64,000 nucleotides of DNA from Burhinus oedicnemus. Lineage: Eukaryota; Chordata; Aves; Charadriiformes; Burhinidae. Both the position numbers and the translations under genes were made by a program. Positions 24,598-32,966 of the stretch are shown piece by piece. A model generated the notes under the pieces. It saw only the letters and a program-made list of their open reading frames with translations, had not been told where the DNA came from and ran no database searches. Location of the stretch: contig VFFE01006842.1 of assembly GCA_008921705.1 (NCBI GenBank), positions 389,394-453,393 on the forward strand, written 5' to 3'. The first letter of the stretch is position 1. Every line of letters starts with the position of its first letter.

Positions 24598-24843
24598 CTC
24601 TCGGTGATGTGGTTGGAGGCGGTAGGGAGGTGGTGTATGTTGGCATGGACATGGATGTGCTTGTAGTAGTCGGGGTGGGTGCTGATGTGCCAGGAACAGT
24701 TGACGTTGTCCCCAGGGGGCTGCTGGTGGTGCTGCTGGGGGGCATCGTGGTGGTGGCGGTGCTGCTGGGAGGCTCCGATGGCGTTTGTGTGGTTGTCGAT
24801 ACAAGTGGAGAGGACACTGTGCTCATTGTGGACAAAGGTGCAG
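24598..24843 (-). CDS. Mucin exon: PTS only, CysD lost
   Basis: 246 bp, 82 codons, phase 1 to phase 1. The acceptor is CTGTTTCTAATAG then CTGCACC, and the donor is CCGAGAG then GTACTTG. The protein is Thr/Ser/Pro-rich with no cysteine (it contains TQTPSEPPSSTATTTMPPSS). It aligns with the PTS tail of the CysD exon at 22907-23503, about 16 differences in about 290 bp including flank. The CysD-coding part is absent, and the acceptor lies in sequence that corresponds to intron upstream of the other exon. The frame is kept through both junctions, so it should add a PTS spacer. Use of this acceptor is inferred. Confidence 0.82.
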
Positions 24844-25759
24844 CTATTAGAAACAGCAGGGACAGAGAAAACAAAGGTGCAAGACGCCTGAGTGGGACAC
24901 AATATGTACTGAACAGAAGTTACAACTTAGGCAGCTGCCACAAACCTATCACGGCCATCCCACTGTTAACACAGTAAAGGCCTATATCACTAGGCCTTCC
25001 TTTCTGGCCCCAGAAAGCAGACTAGTTCCAAATCAGTGCACAGACAGGGTCATGACAATAGTTTCCTAGCAAAGAGACTAGGGATGTTGCTGTAATGTGC
25101 TTCTCACTAAATCAAAAATATCCAGCAATGGGTAAGAAATGAGGAGGAGTAAGGCTCTGCGAGGCTTTCCATCTCTGCCTTATTACTTAGAACACCTTAC
25201 CTCATGGACTGAGAACTGAGAAGGGAAGCTGTGGACTGGGAAGGAAGTATGCACAGGAATTTGTGTCTGATTGTCATGTAATTTCCCTGTGGTGCAATGT
25301 CAGCCTGATGAAGAGGTTCACAGAGTACTAGTGGATCTCAGCAACCAGAGACCACAGTTCATAGCAAATTGTAACCTGCAGAGTGAAACTGTTTCTGAAA
25401 GTCTGCCAGGGGAATCCTTCCTTCCTAGATCTATAATCACAGGCAAGCATTAGCACTGACAGATGGAGAGTGGGAAGAGAAAGAGAAGAAATTCTGCACA
25501 GCTTCACCTAGACAATGCCTAAAACGATGGTATTGTAATTCAAGCCCTACTCTAATCTTGCACAACAGGTCCTTCTGAGAATCTTATCTGCAGCAGAAGC
25601 GTAGAGCTCCCCACCAGCATAAGTAAGACTTCCTGCCAGCTTAATATCTGCTATTGGAGATGACATGCCTTTAGTAGCTGACTCCTATGTCAAAGCAATA
25701 GGAGTTTCCTATTTCTCCTATGGCAAAGCAAGAGCAGAGAGTATTGGTCTGCTAAATAC
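24844..25759 (-). other. Mucin intron; older copy of the duplicated intron
   Basis: The part 25311-25760 is a diverged relative of the 406-bp intron block. It shares TTCATAGCAA...AACCTGCAG...TGAAAC (compare GTCCATAGCAAGGGGCAACC) and the run-up to the donor, TTTCTCCTATGGCAAAGCAA versus TTTCTCCCATAGCAAGGCAA. No additional exon was seen. Confidence 0.65.
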
Positions 25760-26257
25760 CTGGAGACGTTGAAGTTACTGGGGTGGTGACTGATGGTGGG
25801 GGTTGTCTTGTGATGGTTGGAGTGGGTATGGGTGTGGTGGTAATTGATGTTGGCTGCCTGGTTGTCATGGTGGTGGGTATTGTTGTGCTGGTGGTGGTTG
25901 AAGTTGCTGTTGGTGTTAGACTCGGTGTACCTGTAGTCTCACAAGAAGTTTCATGCCAGTCACAACAGTTCACCCTGATTTCATAGTTATAGCAAAGTTC
26001 CCACATAGTTGGATCTTGCTCCTCATTTTTACAGATTAGTCCATATGTAACATTACACTCTACTTTCTGGCCAAGTTCCTCTAAACTCAGATGAGGATTA
26101 TCTTTAGCCCTGCATTCAATTTTTTCAGGAGCTTCACATATTTTGTCTCCATGTTCATTTCTTATTGCATCATAGGTTTCATAGTCACCACCATCTTCTT
26201 GAGGATTACTAACATCAAACCACTCAGTCCAATTACAGATTAATTCAAAGCATGGAG
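25760..26257 (-). CDS. Mucin exon: first CysD (WxxW) domain plus PTS
   Basis: 498 bp, 166 codons, phase 1 to phase 1. The acceptor is CTTTTCTTGCAG then CTCCATGC, and the donor is TCTCCAG then GTATTTAG. Residues about 3-106 form a CysD domain: CNWTEWFDV (WxxW), GDYETYDAI, ECRAKDNPHLSLEELGQKVE, YGLICKNEEQ, LCYNYEIRVNCC. The NPHLSLEELGQKV block is close to the first CysD of mammalian MUC2 as I recall it. Residues about 107-166 are Thr/Pro/Ser-rich with Ile and Arg (TRQP repeats). CysD domains are thought to associate non-covalently and set mucus mesh size. Confidence 0.95.
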
Positions 26258-26627
26258 CTGCAAGAAAAGACAGAGATTCAGCATCTGAGCTTACAGGGAA
26301 CATTCTGAGAAAATTAATTTTGTATTCTATTCTGTTAAGGACTACAGCAATGCACTGAAGTTGTCATTTTTCCAAGAGAAAAAAGTTCTAAAATTGCTTC
26401 TATATTACCAGGTTTTTCAACAGGAAGTTTTGCATCAAAATAAAATCATCAAGCTGAAGCCTTTAAAAGTCTTTCTTCTCTATATACTTATCATATTATT
26501 GCAATTTTTAGCAGTTATTCATTTTTGCTTGAAATATATTTTTCTGTAGTGGCCATCTTGAATTTACTCTTCCTTTAAATGCTCCTTTGACATTTTTTAA
26601 CAACTTAGTTTTCTATTTAAAACTTAC
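26258..26627 (-). other. Mucin intron
   Basis: AT-rich, no feature recognised. The plus-strand frame within it (26361-26549) is chance. Confidence 0.8.
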
Positions 26628-26657
26628 TTGTAGTTACTGGAGGGCTTGCAGTGGTAA
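26628..26657 (-). CDS. Mucin micro-exon (30 bp), Thr-rich linker
   Basis: Too short to be found as an open frame. The acceptor is TTTTTTTCTTTCAG then TTACCACTGC, and the donor is ACTACAA then GTAAGT (a consensus donor). With phase 1 on both sides it encodes VTTASPPVTT, and its last base A joins CT of the next exon to make Thr. The composition is that of a PTS segment between the VWC-like part and the first CysD. Skipping it would keep the frame. Confidence 0.82.
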
Positions 26658-27015
26658 CTGAAAGAAAAAAAAAAGATCACTCCATCATCTGCAAGCTTTA
26701 GAAAAAAATATAATCGTAGTTTTAAATATCCTAACTATATTTTTTTGCTGAGACTACTGACATAATTCCTACTATGCTAGCAGGATATTGAGATGCTAAC
26801 ATGTTTCTCAGAATTAGGAAGGCACCCTGTACAATTATAGTTACAATTTCTTCCATGAGAAGTAAATCAACTCAAAGTGTTAAAAATCTTTCTTAGTGTA
26901 GTGTGATAAAATTATTCGTAAGTATCACTCCATTTAAGTCAACGATAAGCCCATGTACTTGTACATTCTATCTTTACAATATCTTCCTTAAAGAAAATCT
27001 CTGTTGAAGATTTAC
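26658..27015 (-). other. Mucin intron
   Basis: AT-rich, 358 bp, no further feature seen. Confidence 0.8.
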
Positions 27016-27246
27016 CTGTGGTGGTGGTGATGGTGCTGGTGGTAAGAGTGCTGGTGGTAAGAGTACTGGTAGGAAAGAAGGTTGAAATGGTGGTAGGTGA
27101 AGTAGATGTAGGACAAGGATAAATACTTCCAACAACTACAGAACCATTTTCTGCACAAATGTATGTTATACATATGTTGCCATCCTGTATTTGTGCCACA
27201 GTATGATTCACTTCATAACTCGTTCCATTGATGACACAAGGACATC
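27016..27246 (-). CDS. Mucin exon: VWC-like cysteine segment leading into first PTS
   Basis: 231 bp, 77 codons, phase 1 to phase 1. The acceptor is GCTCTTTCTTGCAG then GATGTCC, and the donor is CACCACAG then GTAAAT. The protein starts CPCVINGTSYEV, followed by NICITYICAENGSVV and SIYPCP, which fits the short cysteine segment after the TIL region in MUC5AC-type mucins (C-x-C, NG, ...YPC). It then turns Thr/Ser-rich (TSTSPTTISTFFPTSTLTTS). Two N-glycosylation sequons are visible (NGT, NHT). Confidence 0.9.
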
Positions 27247-27810
27247 CTGCAAGAAAGAGCTTTACTGTGCGATTTTTCTACCAGGTAAGAGACAAGGGCA
27301 AAATACTTATGGGCAAGTAAGCATTTACATGAGTCATGCGCGCTCCTTTCACAGCTATACCTGAAGTTTAGATCTAATACATTGCACTAATTTTCTTTAC
27401 ATTAAGAGGATCTCTGAAACATATTTAATAAATCCCCGCATAAAATGCTTGGAAGAACAAACTTACAAACCAGGTTTTAAAATGTTCTAAGAGAAATAAC
27501 AACTGCAATTTACTATTTGACACTTTTCTATAATGCTACATGTTCTGGGAGTGCAAACTCTTGTAGCGAAGTCCATTAGTTTGGATATGGGATATTGGGA
27601 GAAAGAGTAATGGGACACGAGAAAAAGATTGAACAAGAAGTACTAACAGCAAGGTTCAACAAAAGTTCTGCCCAATTTTCTTTGGCCGCAACTTTCACTT
27701 GCACTGGAAATAATTATTCCAAATCAGTACTAAGTCTTTTATAGAGGCAAACATAGCAGTTCTATGCATTTTTTTCTTTTTGCTTGTAGAAAAATCCAAA
27801 TGTTATTTAC
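27247..27810 (-). other. Mucin intron
   Basis: 564 bp of AT-rich sequence with no recognised feature. Confidence 0.8.
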
Positions 27811-27854
27811 CTGGGATTGGTTTACACTGTATGGATCCTGAGGGGCCACAGATA
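27811..27854 (-). CDS. Mucin micro-exon (44 bp) completing the TIL-like segment
   Basis: Found from splice sites and phase rather than from a long frame. The acceptor is TTTTGCTTTTAG then TATCTGTGG, and the donor is CCAATCCCAG then GTAAAT. It enters in phase 2 and leaves in phase 1. Joined to the TG at the end of the preceding exon it reads C-ICGPSGSIQCKPIP-G, which matches the family pattern after PTEENCT (CxC...VxC...). It is the only exon here that changes phase, so skipping it would break the frame. Confidence 0.88.
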
Positions 27855-28723
27855 CTAAAAGCAAAATTTTCAAAAATTAAAATGTTGCAGATGTTAGCAG
27901 AGCCAAGAGCACAGAAATGTGGAAATTTGTCACTTGATCTTCATTCATACTACTGGATATTTTGCTGGGTGTAATATTTTCCAATATTGCTTATCATTAT
28001 TTCATTCAAACTAAGTCATCCCTTTAATTCTTTAAGTACAAAATCTAAAACTATAACGAACCGCTTTGTGTTGCAAGTTGCAACAGTGCAATAATAACAG
28101 TTGTTTTTCAGAGCAGTGAACTTACAGCTAGATCAGGAGTTTCTATCTCTGGTCACCATGTGGAGTCATAGATGTCATTGCTAGCATTTGTAAGGCTCTA
28201 GGAATGAGCAGTTAGGACTCAACAATCTCTTTCAGGGCTAGTACACATCATTTCAGATTACAGTGATTTTGAAATCCCAGTTTTAAGCGAGAATGCAAGG
28301 CAGAATAGCCCCTGTCTTCCCAAAAAGCCCTGAGAATCAAAAGGATGTTCTAGAGACACACCTAGGTTTCATGCCATTATATCATTATATCTTCAAAAAG
28401 ATACGATGATTTAATGAATTTGCTAATACACTTATTATAATGACACTATCAACCTGAAATCTGGATTATTATGGGTTTGGAAAATTATGAATGAAAAGTT
28501 TAGAATTTATACTTATTGTAAGTGCAGCATTTTTTGAGTTTAAGTTTCAACCGGAACAAACGGCATTGCTCCTGTGATTTGTATAGATAAATGCTAGAAC
28601 ATGCTAGCTCTTCAGTTGAAGTTGCATCTCTATCTGCTTGAGGCCTAGTAAAGTAAATGAGGGGCTCAGCATACATAAATTCTGTCTTCAATTACTGTAA
28701 ATGTTTTTGCATTTTTTATATAC
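27855..28723 (-). other. Mucin intron
   Basis: 869 bp, AT-rich. The ATG frame that runs on past the TIL exon into 28666-28723 is intronic read-through, because the donor at 28722-28723 fits the family structure better. No other feature seen. Confidence 0.75.
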
Positions 28724-28871
28724 CATTGTGTACAGTTCTCTTCTGTGGGTATTTCATTTCCAGGGGGAACATAAGTTCCATTGATGTAACACCCACATTC
28801 ATCTCCATGCACACATTCCTTTGTCTCTTCATTATAAACAGGTTTATCCTCAGGGCATCTGGGGTAGCAAC
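28724..28871 (-). CDS. Mucin exon: TIL-like cysteine domain after D3
   Basis: 148 bp, enters in phase 1 and leaves in phase 2. The acceptor is TTTGTCATCAACAG then GTTGCTACC, and the donor is ACACAATG then GTATAT. It encodes CYPRCPEDKPVYNEETKECV, then GDECGCYINGTYVPPGNEIP and TEENCTQ. This is the well-conserved CYPxCP...CGCY...PPG...PTEENC pattern that follows the D3 domain in MUC2, MUC5AC and MUC5B. The upstream part of the overlapping 114-codon open frame is intron. Confidence 0.94.
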
Positions 28872-30531
28872 CTGTTGATGACAAACAGAACAGTATAAAA
28901 GATGAAAAAAAAGTATAAAGAGTTAACTCAATAGGATAGTATACCTTCTGAAGGTAAATGATTCTCACTGAATCAAGCATAGTGAAAGAAACTGAAAATT
29001 TCCAATTCAAATTAATCCTTGCACAGTTAGTCTTTCCAAAAGGCTTAAATCAAACAATTGCCATTGATAATACTGGGGTGAGGAGTATTGAAGAAGAGTT
29101 TAGTCATGAAAACCAGGGAAGTTGTTTTTTTCTAGTTTAAGATCTTGGAGAATCCCCTAATTTATATTAATTTCTATGGGCAGCTGGTAATTTTAAGATA
29201 AAGAAACATCCTGATTTTTCTACAGATATTGAAATGTGATCACTCTATCAATAACACTTTTGTGAAGAATATGGAAGTGGATTCATTAACAAACAGGATT
29301 TTCACTATATTTATTGGAACACTAGACCTTGTTTATGTGCTTTTAATAGACGAGGTATCTCTACCCCAAAGAGATAATTTATCTGCATTTTTCCATACCC
29401 TTGGCTGTAAGTTAATTGTCTGTCAATTCTCATTGCATTTTTCATGTAAATACATTTAAAAAAAATTACTGTGTCCTGCTTCCAAGTAAACTCTCATAAA
29501 ATCCAATTCTTAATTACATAAAGTCCTCTTTATACTGTACTGGAGTTCTAAATAGCCTATAAACTGAATGACCATGTAATTAAACAGTACTTATAAGTCA
29601 CTTCATACTGCCAGACTGTATTAAAGATGTTCTAACAAAAGTAAGTGTGCTCTATATTTCAACTGAAGATAAAAAAAAAAAAAAATCTAGCAAGATAATT
29701 AGATATATAATAATTTGCCTTCTGACACTTTCCGAATCTTTCTAATAATATAAGACAATCTATTTCAAAATACAGAGTTTGTTTGGCGTTTATTTATTAT
29801 TTTAGGGTTTTGGGGTTTTTTTTGTTTTGTTACCAGGACTTTCAACTACTAATATTATATCTTTACATACTTTGAGGGGTTCAACGGGATTTAAATGGCT
29901 TATGCATCCTCTAAGTGGGATGGAACGCAGAATAATCTGGTTTAGCCTCACATCTTGGTCTTAAAGCCTAAACAAAAACTACAAATGAAATATACTAAAA
30001 ATGGAGGTAGCTCCCAGTAGCCCTCTGACAGTATTTTGTGGTCTCCCTTAAGAATCCAATATATAGCACCATCAGTGTGTCTGATATCAAAGAAATTTTC
30101 CATTGTAAAGATAGGACGAAGCTGCACATTAATCTAATAAAGTCAAGAGGGATCTGATGCATAAAGAATTATAAGGTTAAAAAACCCCAACTATCAGTAA
30201 CTTGCTTCTTTACCACATAAGAAGTTTTCTTTCTGTTCAAATGGCCTTAGTATGGGATGCAAAATAACAATGATGTAATCACCTTGCAAGTTTCAAGATA
30301 TTATCCAAGCAGAGACCTAGTTTTATGGCTGACCGCAATGTAACTCTCACCCATGGATGTTAATAAAGAATAAATTAAATTATAGGAAACATTTATGTAA
30401 GACTGGAGACAAATTCAACATAACAGATATAGGAACATCTTGTCAAGCTGACTGACTATTCTATATTCATTAAATGATACCTGGACAAAGTTATACAAAA
30501 TAAAATATAAAAATGGCAAGGAATTTATTAC
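28872..30531 (-). other. Mucin intron (1.66 kb)
   Basis: AT-rich with A-runs near 29670. No exon or repeat family recognised. Confidence 0.75.
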
Positions 30532-30660
30532 CTTCCAGGTATGGCACTGAAAAGTTGGTGCTGACATTATTAATCATCCTGCAGGTTGTGACATTACTGC
30601 CACAAGGCTCATAGTGCCAGTCACACTCATTACGAGGGTTGTAGTAGTCACAAAATATTG
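30532..30660 (-). CDS. Mucin exon: end of the D3 assembly (FCDYYNP block)
   Basis: 129 bp, phase 1 to phase 1. The acceptor is GCTCTTTTTCTCTTCAG then CAATATTTTG, and the donor is CCTGGAAG then GTAATA. It encodes IFCDYYNPRNECDWHYEPCG and ends SVPYLEG. The FCDYYNP...C.WHY.PCG block is diagnostic for the C8/TIL end of D3 in MUC2/MUC5-type mucins. It is the most 5' mucin exon that I can find. Compared with mammalian relatives, as I recall them, two cysteines after PCG are missing and three N-glycosylation sequons (NVT, NVS, NFS) stand in that stretch. Confidence 0.92.
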
Positions 30661-31632
30661 CTGAAGAGAAAAAGAGCAGCTGATTAAAAACATGGTTGCC
30701 AGAATGCAGTTCTGATCAGGTCTTTAAAGGTACAAGCTAAATGAAGCTACGTGTTAAGCTAGCAAAGTTTCTCTTGAGGTATAGGACCTGGACTTTCTTC
30801 TACTATACTATATACTACTATATTCTACTATATTCTCCTATACTATACTACATATAGGGTACATCAAAATTTGGGGTCAAAACTCTGGAGCCCAAAATTT
30901 TCATATTAAATATTCAAGCCTCAGGGTGAAAATGTTTGATTTAAATCACAAAAAAAAAAAATAATTGAAAGAATTAGTGTTGATTTTAATTTAAAATTAA
31001 GGGTAAATTTCTGAGAGTGTTTTTCATACCTAGCTACTAGCAAACTCCTAAAAACTCTTGCAGTATATTCAAAATAGTTCTACCTTGCTGTATCACATGG
31101 GCTGAGAGTCACCTCCAGCAGGCCAAGACCAAGCATATAAGACATTATTGATACAACTTAAGACAGAATTCAGTTTAGATGACTATGAACAGAGGAAGGA
31201 GCTTTCATAAACTTATATACCTGAGATGACTGAAACTTACAACTTCTGTTTCACTGACTTCTTACACTTAAAAACTACAAATAGCCTTAATTCCAAATCA
31301 GAATGAATTTTTAAAATTAAAAAAAATTACATTTCTGCCATTTAGAATCTCAAAATTTTGTTTTGAGCACTTTTTGGGGAAATATTAATTTAAATATCAT
31401 TTTACATTATTTTATGATGTACTGGTATGAGCATGAGCACCTCTAATGGACACTGCTTAATATACTCAATACCAATTAGGTTCATCTACACAGGAGCAGT
31501 TCTATATACTTTTGCTAAAATCAAATTCTGAATAACTTGAAAAAACAAGAGAGAAGTGAAAGATAACAGCAGTTGCAGTTCACCAATTATCAAGCAAAAT
31601 GGAAGGATGACTTGAAACCTAGCCTTAATACA
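30661..31632. other. Sequence upstream of the first visible mucin exon
   Basis: Presumably mucin intron next to the acceptor at 30661. It is AT-rich with a TACTA-rich tract at about 30798-30855. I read the minus strand for the preceding D3 exon (cysteine-rich, GDCECFC-type) and did not find it. Confidence 0.6.
30798..30855. repeat. TACTA-rich short tandem repeat
   Basis: Imperfect repeats of CTACTATA, CTACTATATT and similar over about 58 bp. Confidence 0.8.
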
Positions 31633-31883
31633 AAGGGAAAGGAAGGGAAGGCAAGGCAAGGCAAGGCAAGAAAAGGCAAGGAAAGGCAAGGAAAGGCAAG
31701 GAAAGGCAAGGAGAAAAAGAAGATGATGAAGAAGAAAACAAGAAGAAGAAAAAAGAAAGAAAAAGAAAAAGAAAAAGAAAAAGAAAAAGAAAAAGAAAAA
31801 GAAAAAGAAAAAGAAAAAGAAAAAGAAAAAGAAAAAGAAAAAGAAAAAGAAAAAGAAAAAGAAAAAGAAAAAGAAAAAGAAAG
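31633..31883 (+). repeat. Purine microsatellite: (GGCAA)n, GAA-rich, then (AAAAAG)n
   Basis: About 250 bp of almost pure purine. It starts with GGCAA and GGAAAGGCAA pentamer/decamer units, passes through GAAGAAGAAA-type sequence and ends in an (AAAAAG)n array at about 31755-31883. The long Lys/Glu frame on the plus strand and the Phe and Ser/Phe frames on the minus strand are by-products. It has the same strand and hexamer as the array at 20800-20938. Confidence 0.97.
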
Positions 31884-32829
31884 CAAGCACTCTCTCTCTT
31901 TATGTTTTCCTGATGTACATTTCATTGAACTGTTGTGATAGTATTCAGGGTAGTCAAACCTAAAGGGTTAGTGTCATGAGTCAAGACTAACAGTACCATA
32001 GAAAGACTGATAAGAGTATGTCACATCTGTCACTTACTGTATATCCCTAGAGTGCCCATTTTAGGGTAGCTCAGGATGGTTGGCTTCTAGGCACTCATAA
32101 GGTGAAAGTATAAAAACAGTGATAATAACTATAAAGATCTCTGAGATCAGCTCATTATATCCTTGCATTCATAAATATTTTTAAAAGCCTCAGATTTTTT
32201 TCTAAAAGCCAAATGCTTTTTTAAAACATGACTTTATTCAGGGCAGATTAAGAAGAACTCATGAAGTTATTAACACAACTGTCCTATACTAGTCCCAAGT
32301 CACTGCCCCACTTCCCCCTTATCTGGTAGATTTCCTAACATCATGTGCTTTCCTTGTGTAACCAGGACTCAGTATACCCCGTGGAACAGAGCCATTCTGC
32401 CAAATCTTCTCTCCAACTCTGTGAATTTAATCATCTTCTCTTGATCTTTGACCTGAGGGTAGTGGTGGAAGGGCACATCTGGAAAAGAACCCTCCAGTGC
32501 CTCCGTCTATAACAATTTTAGTTGTTCAGGTACCGGAAGAGACTGTGAGATAAGCTGTGTGTTTTGCTCCTGTCATGTACATAAGCAACCATATGCACTT
32601 GAAACAAGAGTCCAATGACAATGGCTCTGTTATCTTTGAAAGCCTTTAATGAGCTCCATATGTCTAGCAATCTGCAGCACAAATTCGAGGCACAAATTGA
32701 AATGTGGCTTTTTTTCTCAAGGACTCATTGGTTTATTACTATGGAACATGTTTTGAACGTTGTTAGGACACTGGGAGGCGGATGCCTCTGGATAGTGTGA
32801 CCGGTTCCTGATCTGAATCCTGTAGCAAG

Positions 32830-32966
32830 CCAAGGTATGCGAGGGTAGGTAACAGCTTTTATTAAACCAGCTGTTGGAGGAAGTAGAGGAGGTGTCAGGA
32901 GCACAAACTCTGCTGCCAAAAACTTGACTATTTTTCCCCCTGTTTGTATTAGTTGGCTTAATAAGA
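32830..32966 (-). mobile_element. Old dispersed repeat fragment, family uncertain
   Basis: On the minus strand the text CAACAGCTGGTTTAATAAAA followed by GCTGTTACCTACCC resembles a widespread old amniote repeat that I recall as ...AACAGAAGTTGGTCCAATAAAAGATATTACCTCACCCACC.... In addition TTATTAAACCAGCTG (about 32860) and TAGTTGGCTTAATAA (about 32950) form an imperfect inverted pair about 105 bp across. Family assignment is from memory and weak. Confidence 0.35.

Larger units (their letters stand above)
20959..30660 (-). other. Partial gel-forming mucin gene (MUC2/MUC5AC type), middle part only
   Basis: Nine exons on the minus strand join in one frame and encode at least 817 residues of a secreted gel-forming mucin. 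The order is: end of the D3 assembly, TIL-like and VWC-like cysteine segments, Thr linker, CysD+PTS, PTS, CysD+PTS, repeated PTS. Such proteins are secreted by goblet and surface epithelial cells and polymerise through von Willebrand-like D domains. CysD (WxxW) domains are thought to act in non-covalent cross-linking, and the PTS stretches carry dense O-glycans. The first CysD resembles MUC2, while the NG-containing C-x-C segment in the 27016-27246 exon recalls MUC5AC, so I do not assign a paralogue. Splice phases are mostly 1-1. No frameshift or stop was seen in the joined exons, so the piece looks functional, but the D1-D2-D' and C-terminal exons are not in the window. Confidence 0.88.

Noticed and set aside
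31486..31938. Long frames of 111-134 codons, both strands, made of Phe, Ser/Phe or Lys/Glu runs
   Set aside because: They are translations of the purine microsatellite and have no other sequence content.
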